Below are positions 31,701 to 42,917 of a stretch of 64,000 bases of DNA, piece by piece (positions within the stretch are counted from its first letter, which is position 1; every line of letters starts with the position of its first letter). Below the pieces are notes generated by a model that made no database searches, was not told where the DNA came from, and saw only the letters and a program-made list of their open reading frames with translations. The stretch comes from Ostrinia nubilalis. Taxonomy: Eukaryota > Arthropoda > Insecta > Lepidoptera > Crambidae. The translations under genes and the position numbers were made by a program. The stretch spans positions 6,520,001 to 6,584,000 of the forward strand of contig NC_087095.1 of the NCBI RefSeq assembly GCF_963855985.1. The letters are read 5' to 3'.

Positions 31701-34700
31701 AACGTTGGAAACGCAAGGTTTGGACGATTTTACTCCTTTTCGGTTACTTATTGCAAAACATTTTTGTACACGGCGTTAAAGTAAATTAAGATAAGCACTT
31801 TGGTTCTGCAATATTTAGTAAATTAATTGCATTATTATTTGCAGTGATAATGACTTAATTTGAAATACAAAGTCATTCTTGATCGAAATCAATAAAATTA
31901 TTTCTGCGCTTATTTTACCTTTGTGCATTTAAATAAAATTACGTTCATTTTGGACTTAAAAGGCAAGATATTAAAAATTTAATAATACCTACTTGTGTTG
32001 TTGTTATGTTTTTTATTTGTTCATATTCCTACAAAACAATTGTACAAGCGAACAAAACAATGAATTGCGAAAATGAGCCGTTAACTTCACAGTTCACACG
32101 CGTATGCCTTTTATTGCCTTCAAACAAAAAGCAACATAATACGGAAACGTGTAGCTCTCTTATATCGACACAATTTAACAATAATAAAATTTAAAATGCC
32201 CGTCTAAAAGGTTTCTGTATAACAAAAGAAGGGAAACGATGTTAGTTCTTACGCGTCATCGGACGGCCTTGGGTCCACCACTTTGTGTCCTGTGGACTGT
32301 GTTTTTTATCTCAAAACTTAAAAACAAAGACGATATTTTCATTATTATAGCTTCCATGTTGTGCGCGTGAAATGTGTAAATATTTAAGGTCCAATTAACG
32401 CCACATAAAGAGGGTTATATTTTAATGATGACAGGCACGCTGCGATCCTGTCAATAGGCTATTAAAAGAAAGCAACTTTTAAGAGCGCAGCAGTCGCGGT
32501 CAAAACCACAATTTTGCTGTCCACTGCATTAAATTTATCGCCTCTCGAATCATCGTAGGGGCGTGCATAATACGAGCAACAACTATTTTATGTTCCTTTC
32601 TTAGCTCGGCCGCCTCTATGTCACTATTTTAATGTATTTACGTAGGACGATGCCATTTTTCTGCGTCAAATTCACTTGCAGTTACAAGGGATTTTACATT
32701 TTTACAGTTAAGTCGATTTATAGTGTGTAATTTTCAGATCGAAAACAGTTAAAAAATATTTAGCTCCGGGTGTGGTCTTTTTGGACAATATTGAATATTG
32801 GAGGGGACATAAAATTCTGCTGGGCAATGTACATCGTAGACCATACGTTACTCGGTTCAGAATTTGAATACAAATGTACGGTCATATTGTGAAAAAAGCA
32901 CATCAATTTGGTCGGTGGCATATTTTAAGCTCACGGCAGTAGGTGCGTTTTCCTCAAGCCCTCGCTTGTAACGGTTTACCTACCTACAGTCTGACGGACG
33001 CGTGCAACTTACGACAGAAAAATTACAAATTTCTCGCCTCTTATCCCAACGCTGTGTTATTAAGGTAACGGTGTTCGGACACAACGTACAAATCCGACTT
33101 TTTCCACGGAGTTGCGGCAAATCTGATAGCTTACTCCAAGACTATATTTTTCTATAATTTAGTGCTGCAATTTGTTAAAGACTTAATCGTTAGCGCCAAA
33201 GAGGAATTTATTCCAACCAATCCATAAAAATTCAATGCTATCAAAAATCTACGTACTTAAACGAAAAATTAAAGATTTTGAAGCGTAATTTTAAATAAGT
33301 ACATTATAAGGTTAAACAACCAAATTGATAACTAAATGAACGCTTATTTCGGAATATTAAACTGTAATTTCTCAACATTGATTGAGGCAAAAAACAACCA
33401 ATTAGGAAAACGTTGCCTAAAAACGAGTTTACAAACATGACTTGACTAGCTCGTAATTTAATAAGCGGCTTGTTAATTTTTTGCTAAGTCTATTAAGTGG
33501 TCCAAATATAGTCATCTTTATTTTACACTTTAACCTGATTTCATCGCTTTTACTTCTAGCTTTGACCTTTAACTGTCAGTCACGCTTAAGGCGGTGAACA
33601 CACTGACACCTGGTAATGACCGAGCCTTCATCGGACAAAATGAATTTACTCTATGAATAATAATGATGAAATAATTGGGGCGCTGCATGTGATTTATAAT
33701 CTGTCACTAATAGAGTACACAGGCTTGCCGGTAGCGCAATTTAGATAGTGGATAAACTACAGTTTAATTTTGTTTTGAGCGGTTAAAATTGATTTATTGA
33801 CGTGCGAAAGTGAAAATTTTGGTGATGGATATGGTTTGGTCAGTACACTCAACCCATTTTTTTAATTTATTGAACGTATATTTATGAGTTTAGTAGATAA
33901 AAATATAAAATATTTTTATAAGTAGAGCTGTTAAGCTAAGTATCACATTGATGTATGTACCTGTCGTGGCGCCTAGATTAAGATAAGTAGGATTAATAGT
34001 TGGTACCGACTGAAACATCTTTCAAAAACTGACGTTTTCTTTATTATGTCCAGTATTAGGATATATTCAAGATAACCATACTTATGTATAGCTAATAATT
34101 ACTAAGTAATCTAAGTTTGCGTATGCTAGCGTTTGATAAGAGGTTTGATAAACAAACCTCTTTATTATTAGCGATAATATGAAAAACTCTGTCATTAACG
34201 ACGCTATTAACGTTTTAAGAGGTACCTACAGGCAATCTAAGAATACTAATATTATAAATAGATGAAAATATTGTGGGAAAATATGTTTGTTCGTGCTTTT
34301 CTTAATTATTTAAAAAAAGTAAGTACTCTGAGAGAGCTCTGATAATTCCCTATCTCAGAAAGGAATACCTTGAGTAGATTTAATTTACTGGGAGATGTAT
34401 TATAAAAGGACATCGACTATGAACTATGAGGCAAGCACGTGAAGCCAGGGGAAAAGGCTACCACTTAGTAAAGACAATGTGAAACAATAATTTGCAACAA
34501 TCTTGTAAAACTAGACCTGATCACCTGGACGAGGCACAGCGGGGTGCCGTAATTACGACGTAATCAGACCAGAATAAAGTTGGTAAAGAGACCATTATAA
34601 GAACAAAGATATCTTCAGATTAAAACACAAGTTCAGGTTTAGACTGGACGCTTAATTGCATCAAAATGCAGGGTAAGAGCCATTTAAGGAATGAGTTAAT

Positions 34701-34979
34701 TTAGAAGGCCAGATCTAGACGATAAGATAGATGCGGCACTTTTTCTCAGAACTTGTCAAATCTTTGTTTGGTCTTGGTTGAAACGAATGTGGGACATGAA
34801 AACGAATGTGGGACATGAATAGAGGCTTCACATAGACATTAATTCTAGTGTTTATTGTTTTAATTAACATCTGACAATTTGCAACTAGAGTGTTTTTATT
34901 TGTTCGATTCCCTATTTTAAAGTCCAATAATCTACTGAGTTACAAAATTATGTCAAATAATGTTTGCGATATCTGTTTC

Positions 34980-35024
34980 ACTGAACTTTTAAAGAATAGG
35001 TAACCTACTCTTTAAAAGTTCAGT
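34980..35024. repeat. Inverted repeat, 21-bp arms, one mismatch
   Basis: ACTGAACTTTTAAAGAATAG pairs with CTACTCTTTAAAAGTTCAGT across a spacer of a few bases. There is no flanking duplication and no coding context. Confidence 0.8.
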
Positions 35025-35596
35025 CTAATTTTTATTCCTTCTACATCTTACAAAGACCTTAAAGGGCATGCAATGCGTTCATAATACGAGCCCGACTTAA
35101 TGTGTATAAATTGCGCGTAACCGTTATTTTATATATCACAGATGTGACAGGCTGCGCACGAGTTTGATCTACAGTAGCGCGGGGAGACGGTAATAGCGCA
35201 ATAACAGCGATATAGTGGATGCTCGCAGCGGGGAGCTTCTAACGCTGCGTGTTCACGGCGAATTCGTTCGCGAACAATCGTTTGAAGTAAAAGAACATCA
35301 ACTAAACTTTTCTGAATAATCAGTCATGTAGCTACACTTGCAGTAGACATGAATGTAGGATAAGTGATTTTACGGTAAGGTGTAGGTCCTTGTACAGCTG
35401 TTTATAAGGTTAGTGGATACAAAAAATCTCACCTTTACTAGTAGTAGTAACTTAAAAGCTTCTAGCGGCATTGCCAGGAGGACACCCATGTGTTGTCTGA
35501 AAATATTAATTCATAAATTATGTCAACAGCTATATCGACAATAGTACATCAAGCTTTACACTGTAGCGTCTTACAGTGTAGGAGAACAATATTGTA

Positions 35597-35656
35597 TTTT
35601 TTTAAAGAAAAGTATGTATTCTACTTTGACTAGGAGTATACTTTTCTTTAAAAAAA
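35597..35656. repeat. Inverted repeat, perfect 19-bp arms
   Basis: TTTTTTTAAAGAAAAGTAT (35597-35615) is the reverse complement of ATACTTTTCTTTAAAAAAA (35638-35656), with a 22-nt spacer. Confidence 0.8.
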
Positions 35657-36777
35657 ACATGATATGCCTAATTTAATATTGTCCAAAAATAAATTTGATG
35701 CATTTCACTTCAATCGAACCGTTCCAACTTAATGCCAATCGGTGATTTCCACCGTTTGTGAAGACGCTGCCTAAGTCGAATCCAATGCGCTCTGCTTGCA
35801 ACAGCCTTTTTGCTTGAAGCGATTTATTGTAATGGCTAGGGATTGTGTGAATGGACTTTATTTTGCCGATTGCAGCCTAAATAATTAAGGAAGCGAGGTC
35901 CAACTGCTCACCGCACTCAGTAGTCACTGTTGTTATTATAAATTGTGAGCAATCTAGCTAGACGCTTAGAATAGGGACCTACACGTTCTCTGAGATCCTA
36001 AGATATGAAAAGAGTGATATCAAGAACTAAAGCTGGTATGTGTGGATGAACTAGAACGACAATTATGAATACAGTTACAAATAGTACCTAAATACATAAT
36101 GCTATTGTTAAGTCAATATCACATCAACTATATTTTTATTGTTGTAAAACAGCCTAACCTATCTTAGTAGGTGACAAGTACCTGACTTACAGAACAGTAG
36201 GTACACTAAATAATCAATCACGCATTAAAAATACTTTAAAGGAGAAAAATATTACTACTTCACAGATATTTAACTTCATTCATGTTTTGAAGTAATCTTT
36301 TGTTTACGACTCGAAGTTCATTATTCTGTCTTATCACAACAATGGTCCTCGATCTAGTTAAAACTCCCAATTAATTTTCTTCGAATTAGCATTCATCGGT
36401 CATAAGAATACCCGATACACATCAGGCTTCGTGTGTCCGGCGAAAGTTCTGCGAAGTCCGAATGTGTCCGCAATTGATGGCCCTGTCCGGGTGCCGGAAT
36501 CGAATCTTGTACCGATCATACACGCGAACCCAAAACACGCAACTCGGTTCTTCACCCCGGCGAAATTAAATATTGACAGTCGACGAAAAATGGGATAGTT
36601 GTGGGCGTAAATTGTAGGGAGCTTTCGAGTACATATTGTGTTGTACCTTAGTTGCATCAGAGCTTAATAAAATAAGAATGCATGACTACTTGCTACATGC
36701 TTTATTTCCATAAAAAAACACAATAAATGTTCAGTTTCAGTAGTGTCCATTCCAGAGTTTTCTTTGGATGTAGGTAG

Positions 36778-36835
36778 TTTTGGAAATCCTTAGGGGAGGT
36801 CTTTGTCCAGCAGTACGTCATTTGGCTGAAATGAA
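36778..36835 (+). pseudogene. Short RTE-type LINE tail
   Basis: TTTTGGAAATCCTTAGGGGA followed by GGTCTTTGTCCAGCAG and TTTGGCTGAAATGAA matches the extreme 3' end of the RTE copy at 14747-14986 (the SLGEAFVQQ coding region). Only about 60 bp remain. Confidence 0.75.
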
Positions 36836-37152
36836 CTTAGGTAAGCTTATAACACTTGGAAGTTCATACCAAACCACTCACTGTTCTGTTGATGCACCGT
36901 TTGTTAGTCACTGACCATCAGTGACCATCATACCAACCATACTACATTAGGCGTAAGCTTGAGTAAATACAAAGCGATTCTCGTGTACTGGCAGATGTTT
37001 GTTACGACTACCCGTTGTTAAGAATTACAATAAAATAAATGAAAATGGCTTCTCTACTTGATGAAGATAAAAAAAAAAGAAAAAAAAAAAAACTTTGGAA
37101 ATAGAATTAAATTCAAAGAGCTTTATAATGTTAACACAACAGTTAAGATAAT
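36836..37152. other. No gene; A-rich run
   Basis: This holds only a long A-rich run at 37067-37094 (two blocks of A interrupted by G), close to the copia insertion. Confidence 0.45.
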
Positions 37153-37157
37153 ATGTT

Positions 37158-37342
37158 TGTTAGATTGTAAACACAAACTAAACGCAAAAGTGTTTGACAG
37201 TGACGTTTGTTAGTGACAATTCAACTTCCTGTTTTGTCTCTTCCGCTCTCGATGGTTGTTGCGCTGTGTAACCTGTGTTGATTACCGAAATAAATCTCTG
37301 ATAATACTAAATAAATCTAGTTTATTTTGGCCAAACCCATCA
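37158..37342 (+). repeat. 5' LTR of the copia element
   Basis: This 185-bp repeat is identical to 41573-41757 by direct reading. It starts TGTTAGATTGTAAACAC and ends CCAAACCCATCA. It contains two AATAAA motifs in its last 60 bases that could serve as poly(A) signals. Confidence 0.97.
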
Positions 37343-37355
37343 GGTTATGGGCCCA
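37343..37355 (+). promoter_or_regulatory. Copia primer-binding site (initiator tRNA-Met, internal)
   Basis: GGTTATGGGCCCA follows the LTR directly. It is complementary to the anticodon loop and stem of eukaryotic initiator tRNA-Met (GGGCCCATAACC), not to the tRNA 3' end. That is the known half-tRNA priming arrangement of Drosophila copia. Confidence 0.85.
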
Positions 37356-37442
37356 CATGCGCGAAAGTAATAATATTTTGTCGAAATTTGCAATTCTTGA
37401 CAAAATATCAAACAACCATTCGTTCCACACCCGGCCGGCAAC

Positions 37443-37526
37443 ATGGCAAACGGTACCGGCGCCTCGTCCCTCGTTGTGGAGAAGTTGAAAGGCATCGAAA
37501 TTAGCATTCCTGGAAGTTCACAATGA
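37443..37526 (+). pseudogene. Copia gag N-terminus, out of frame with the rest
   Basis: An ATG at 37443 opens a 27-codon frame (MANGTGASSLVVEKLKG at its start) that fits the usual beginning of copia gag. It runs into TGA at 37524-37526. The continuation of gag lies in the frame one base earlier (ATG at 37523), where a TAG sits at 37502-37504. A single-base loss near 37497-37505 would explain the change of frame. This short piece was probably the true start of the polyprotein. Confidence 0.7.
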
Positions 37527-38974
37527 GGATGGTGCTGATACACGAAGATCTTTGGGAATACGTGGAAAATGGGAGTCACGATGCAGCACATGAGAGGTAC
37601 GTGCAGAAGGCACTTGCGCGTATTGCGTTGTCAGTGCACCCGGCAGTCTTCCCACACATTAGAACGGCTGCCACGGCGCACGAAGCGTGGAGCAATCTAC
37701 AAAAGGCGTATGAGGACCGAGGGTTATGTCGCAGACTTGGCCTGCTGCGGGTGCTATTCGGCACCAAGCTGCAGGAGTGTGCAGGTATGGAGAGCTACTT
37801 GAACAAAATATGCGACACGGCCCAGCAGCTCAGTGATATTGGAGCTCCTGTGGATGACGACTTTGTGGCTGTATTGATGCTGAGCGGTCTTACTGAGGAT
37901 TATGACCCACTCATCATGGCCATTGAAAATTCAAATGTGAAGTTGTCAACGGAGAACATCAAAGGAAAACTGTTGCAAGAAAATATTCGGCGAGATGACA
38001 AACATGAGAATGTGACAGCGCTAGCAGCCATAAGAAAGCCACCGAAGTGCTTTGGATGCCAAAAGGTTGGTCATTTTATCAGAAATTGTCCGACAACAAA
38101 GAAAAAGACCAAACCGAAGACGGAGGAGAAGTCCAGATCTGAAGCGCTGCTCACAGCATTATCGGCCAACGTACAGAAAGATCTCTGGTACGTGGATAGT
38201 GGTGCAACTCGTCATATGTGTCGTGATAAAGAGCAATTTAGTGATTTTGTGAGTGAAAAGTCATTACCAGTGTCAGTGGCTAACGGGGAAGTCTTGTATA
38301 CTGCGGGACGCGGGACTGTGAAAGTACAATTACAAAATGGTGTTATTAGAGACATTAGTGATGTGTATTATGTACCTAAATTAACCACAAATTTACTATC
38401 TGTTAATGCTATGACAGAAAAAGGTTATAAAGTTGTATTCAGTTCCCAAAAGTGCACAGTATATGGCCATAAGTCATCAGTTTTAGCAACTGCAACTTTG
38501 GATGCAGGTGTTTACAGGCTTGACACTGAAAAGAAACTGTTGTTTAAAGCTTTATCCCCACAGGCAAATTTAGTAGCTAGCGTGGCTGCTACTGGTGGTG
38601 AAAGTGCAACTGGAAGCTTCTCGGAGAAGGTATGGCATCGGAGGCTTGGTCATCTCAACCGCAGAAGCATGAATCTTTTAAAAAGAGGTATGGCACTTGG
38701 TATTTCTTATGATAATTCTGAATTTGAAACTTGTATTTCATGTCTTGAAGGGAAGAAAAGTAAATTACCGTTTCCAAAGAAATCTAGTAACAGGGCCACA
38801 GAAGTATTAGGGTTGGTGCACACTGATCTTTGTGGACCAATGCAAAGCCCCTCATTTAGTGGTGCACGTTATTTTTTACTTTTCATAGATGATTACAGTA
38901 GAAAACATTTGTGTATTTTCTTAAAGAAAAAAGTCAAGTTTTGGAAAAATTCAAGGAATTTAAGGCATTGGTAG
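37523..38974 (+). pseudogene. Copia gag, protease and integrase N-terminal part
   Basis: A 483-codon frame. Residues 1-155 are a copia-type gag (LIHEDLWEYV, HEAWSNLQKAYED, LTEDYDPLIMAI). The zinc knuckle CFGCQKVGHFIRNC is at 176-189 and would bind the genomic RNA. The protease active site is in YVDSGATRHMC, with D225. The pre-integrase finger has H372 (HRRLGH) and C404 (CISC). The first integrase aspartate is D435 in HTDLCGP. The frame leaves the integrase sequence after FIDDYSRK, at the A-run 38902-38905, and ends 23 codons later. The ATG at 37523 is internal to gag; see the entry at 37443 for the likely original start. Confidence 0.9.
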
Positions 38975-41343
38975 AAAATGAAACTAGCCAAAAGATAAAA
39001 ATATTAAGAAGTGATAATGGTGGTGAATACATTAATAATGCATTTCAGATATTCTTGAAGAATAATGGCATTCGGCACCAGACAACTGTTCCTCACTCGC
39101 CACAGCAAAACGGGGTGGCGGAGCGTGCTAACAGGACAGTAATGGAGGCCGCACGGTGCATGCTCCAAGACGCAGAACTGCCGAAGCGATACTGGGCGGA
39201 AGCTGTCAACACAGCTGTGTACATCAAGAACCGCTGTCCCACCAAGGCCGTCCTGAACAGCACTCCGGAGGAAAAGTGGTGCGGGAAAAAGGTATCTATC
39301 AGTCACTTACGTATTTTTGGATGTACGGCCTACGCACTGAATCCCAAGAGGACTAAGTTGGATTCGAAGTGCAAGCGATATGTATTTGTCGGTTATTGTA
39401 ATGAGACAAAGGGGTACAGACTTTTAGACCCAGCAGACCCGACAAAAGTTGTAAAGGCCAGAGATGTTACATTTTTGGAGCATGAAATTGTACATAAAAA
39501 GTCACATGATGATAATTTATCTCAGAACACAAAATGTGTTGAATTCCTATCTATTCCACGTTCTGTACAGACAGAAACATCTATTGTGGATACTGATTTA
39601 TCTGATGACATAGATTTAGCGCCAACAACACAGATTACACAGCGCCACGTCGCAGATAGACACAGTACAATCACAATAGATGATTCTGCGAGCTCATCAG
39701 AGCCCGATGATCCGGCGGATGAAACTTATATTCCAGAGGAGAGTGAAGAAAGCACTACTGGAACTTCAGAGCTTGAAGAATACAGTGACACATTGGATGC
39801 TATGTGTGCCGCCATGGTAAAGACGTCCTCGGATGCTGACAACCCGCAGACTGTACAGGAAGCACTGGGAGGGCCAGATGCTGAACACTGGAAGAAAGCA
39901 ATGTCTTGTGAGTACGATTCCTTCATTAAAAATGAATGTTGGACTTTGGTTGACCTGCCTGCCTCACAGAAACCTGTGAAATGTAAATGGGTTTTCAAAA
40001 TTAAAAGGGGGTTGAATGGCGAAATATTAAGACACAAAGCTCGCCTGGTAGCCAAAGGTTATACTCAAAAGTACGGTATAGACTATGAGGAGACCTTCTC
40101 TCCCGTTGTAAGGTATTCAACTATTCGTACTTTACTGGCCATAGCAGCAGAACATGACATGGAGATAGAACATCTGGATGTGAAGACTGCCTTCTTAAAC
40201 GGTGACCTCAAGGAAACCGTTTATATGGAGCAACCTGATAACTTTGTCATTAAGGGCCAGGAGAATAAGGTATACAAGTTGAATAAAGCTATTTACGGTT
40301 TAAAACAGGCGTCGAAAGCTTGGTATGAGAAAATCGATAAAGTTTTGTGTAAAAAGCTGGATTTTACTAGGTCATGTTCAGAACCTTGTGTTTATATCAG
40401 ATCGCATAATAATTCACTGATAATTATAGCACTTTATGTTGATGACATAATTTTGTTCAGTTCTTGCAATTCTCTTGAGAAACTGAAAGTAAAAGGTAAA
40501 TTAATGGAAATATTTGACATAACTGATCTAGGGCCAGCACATCAAATATTAGGTATGAGACTGTGTAGGGAAAATAATAAGATAACGCTTGATTTATCTA
40601 ACTACATTGAAAGATTGCTGCAAAAGTACAAAATGGAGGATTGCAAGCCAGCACCTACTCCAATGGAAACAGGTCTAAGATTACCTAAGGATACTGTCAA
40701 GGATGTAACTCTTGATTACAGGGGCTTAGTAGGTTCGCTCATGTACATTGCAGTTTGCAGTCGACCCGACATTGCCTATGCAGTGAGCTATCTTAGCCAG
40801 TTTAACGAATGTTTTTCAGAAACACATTGGAAAGCAGCCAAGAGAGTGCTGCGATACTTACGGGGTACTACTAACCTTTGTTTAACATTCCAGAAAGGTG
40901 GCCTTGAAGTCTCCGCCTATGCTGATGCAGACTGGGCGAATGATGAGGGAGATCGGCGTTCGTATACTGGTTTTGTTTTCAAGTTGGGTAAGTCAGTTAT
41001 TTCATGGGAAAGCCGTAAACAAAAGACCGTAGCTTTGTCGAGCACTGAAGCTGAATACATCTCTTTAGCTGACTCTTGTAAAGAAGGCTTATTCATTTGT
41101 AAGTTGTTGAAAGATATTTTAAATAGAGATGTTAAAATTACAATTTTTAACGATAATCAATCTGCTCAAAAATTGTGTAAAATTAGTCTTTATCATGCTC
41201 GAACTAAGCATATAGATGTAAGACATCATTTTATAAGGCAGTATGTAAATGATGGAAAAATTTCATTGAGATATTTATGTACTAATGATATGTTAGCAGA
41301 TATCTTCACGAAAGCTTTATGTAAAAGTACAAAGTGTTTGTAG
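38911..41343 (+). pseudogene. Copia integrase C-terminal part, reverse transcriptase and RNase H
   Basis: An 810-codon frame continues the polyprotein in the frame one base earlier. The remaining integrase residues are D35 (SDNGGEY) and E71 (GVAERANRT), exactly 35 residues apart as in the DD35E class. The reverse transcriptase spans about 330-580, with KCKWVFKIKR, YGLKQASKAWY and the catalytic YVDD at 509-512. The RNase H spans about 665-800, with AYADADW, LSSTEAEY and the C-terminal TKHIDVRHHFIR and DIFTKAL. No stop interrupts this part. The ATG at 38911 is internal and is probably not used as a start. Confidence 0.93.
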
Positions 41344-41572
41344 GACAGTTAATGTTATGTTAGCGAGTCTAGTGATTAATGTAAACTAGAACAAGTATTA
41401 TTATAAGTAATAATGTGTTTTTGCATAACTGAAATTGCATTTAATTTTGTTGTTCCTTTTTTTCTTTTGTAAAGCAACTTGATTTGTTGATACAATGTTT
41501 GTGATAAGTAGTAGGTACATGTAAGCCTAAGTTAACATTGTGTAATGTTTTTAATTTGTGTTTAAGGGCCAG

Positions 41573-41757
41573 TGTTAGATTGTAAACACAAACTAAACGC
41601 AAAAGTGTTTGACAGTGACGTTTGTTAGTGACAATTCAACTTCCTGTTTTGTCTCTTCCGCTCTCGATGGTTGTTGCGCTGTGTAACCTGTGTTGATTAC
41701 CGAAATAAATCTCTGATAATACTAAATAAATCTAGTTTATTTTGGCCAAACCCATCA
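41573..41757 (+). repeat. 3' LTR of the copia element
   Basis: Identical to the 5' LTR over all 185 bases and followed by the target duplication ATGTT (41758-41762). Confidence 0.97.
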
Positions 41758-41762
41758 ATGTT

Positions 41763-42827
41763 TACTTCAATAATATAATAGAAAAGCAGACCATTTACCT
41801 AACTATAAATACAAAAGCCAACAAGGAAGACCTTACAAAGTTGCGATGACTGAACGCTTGCTTGCTTCATACAGACTCATCATTAATTTTCCAATATTTT
41901 TTAATCTTTAAGGGAAATAAATGCAAATATTCTGCAGAAGACTTCCTGGTCACATACATTGTAGTCACTTTTAGCGATAACGCATTATGATAACTTGTAG
42001 AACACTAGCACACATTAATTCGAAGTTAAGTTTTAAATTACCATTTAAAACGACAATTAAGCCTTTCAACACTCATTACTTTATCTTGATTTTCAACATT
42101 CCATCGTCTCTTTTTTAAGACAAATACACTACACAAAAGTAAAGTGTTTTATTTTTAAACCAGAGGTCTGTTATACAGAAATAAAGGTGCACGTATCTTT
42201 TTTCATACGCATAGTACCTACATTGTACGGACAATGGCACATAAGCACTATGACTTATATAACATCATTTTTTTTGTTTCTTTGTCTGTAACGTTTTTAC
42301 TTAACTACAGAATATTTATAATAGAGTAGGCTATTTGTTAGATCTTGCAATGGTTTGGATAAATGGGACTTAGAAGGACTACTTTATTGTTTTTGATTAT
42401 TGGATCCACGCGCCAAAAACTATAGAACGGCAATTTTTCTATTCGTATATTTTTCGTATTCGTATATTCGTTTCATATATTATTCGATGTCTGAGAAAAG
42501 TTCGCAAGATGATTGTGATACGAAAAATTTCACGGAAAATGTACGAGTAAAAACCGATATCTTCGTGGGTGACCGCGCGATCAGAAGGCTTTGGTCAACA
42601 AAACTGACAATATAAAGACTTTTTCGTTTGATTTACAGAAAAAAAACTACATAAATCACTGTTATCTATAGCGGTCATCATTGTCTGCATCATTACGCAT
42701 TTGTACCGGCTGATTGACGCGAACATCCCACCTCCACTGGGTTACCAGTGTTTGTTAGTGTTACATTTTATTCATTGATCGGATGGTACATAGCCCATAA
42801 ACATAAGCCAGTACATTTTTTCCTACT
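41763..42827. other. No gene recognised
   Basis: A 71-codon open frame at 42400-42615 (+) has a hydrophobic N-terminal half (FLFVYFSYSYIRFIYY) and a polar end. I recognise no family in it. There are no repeats. Confidence 0.35.
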
Positions 42828-42917
42828 ATCATCTTCATTATCATTATAATCAGCCACAGGACGTCCACTGCTGACCGGTTCATAGCAGCCTGCGTGGGGG
42901 GTACAGCGCCTTTCTGC
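42828..42917 (-). pseudogene. Short RTE-type LINE tail, minus strand
   Basis: On the minus strand the sequence reads GCGCTGTACCCCCCACGCAG, then CAGCAGTGGACGTCCTGTGG, then a TGATTATAATGATAATGAAG-like tail. That is the 3' end of the same RTE family as 15184-15335 (ACGTCCTGTGGCTGA). Confidence 0.75.

Larger units (their letters stand above)
28763..36777. other. Eight kilobases without a recognisable gene
   Basis: No protein family is recognisable. The longest open frame (30415-30759, +, 114 codons) lies in moderately GC-rich sequence and has no motif. Other open frames (29180-29434, 31438-31698, 34715-34927, 36400-36657) are equally anonymous. The 36400-36657 block is CpG-rich and open on the minus strand for 85 codons. 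Small structures are a 19-bp direct repeat (AACGAATGTGGGACATGAA twice, 34782-34819), a hairpin at 34980-35024 and another at 35597-35656. A short GC-rich patch lies at 35165-35275. Confidence 0.35.
37153..41762 (+). mobile_element. Complete Ty1/copia LTR retrotransposon
   Basis: The element is 4,600 bp (37158-41757). It has identical 185-bp LTRs beginning TGTTAG and ending CATCA, and a perfect 5-bp target duplication ATGTT (37153-37157 and 41758-41762). The internal order is gag, zinc knuckle, protease, integrase, reverse transcriptase, RNase H; integrase before reverse transcriptase defines Ty1/copia. Identical LTRs imply recent insertion, because both LTRs are copied from one template. The coding region is nevertheless interrupted by two apparent -1 shifts beside short A-runs, at about 37497-37505 and 38902-38906. 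These could be true lesions or consensus errors in the assembly. A weak purine stretch, AAGGGCCAG, precedes the right LTR. Confidence 0.96.

Noticed and set aside
34782..34819. A repeat array
   Set aside because: There are only two direct 19-bp units with no spacers. This is simple duplication, and nothing here resembles a CRISPR array.
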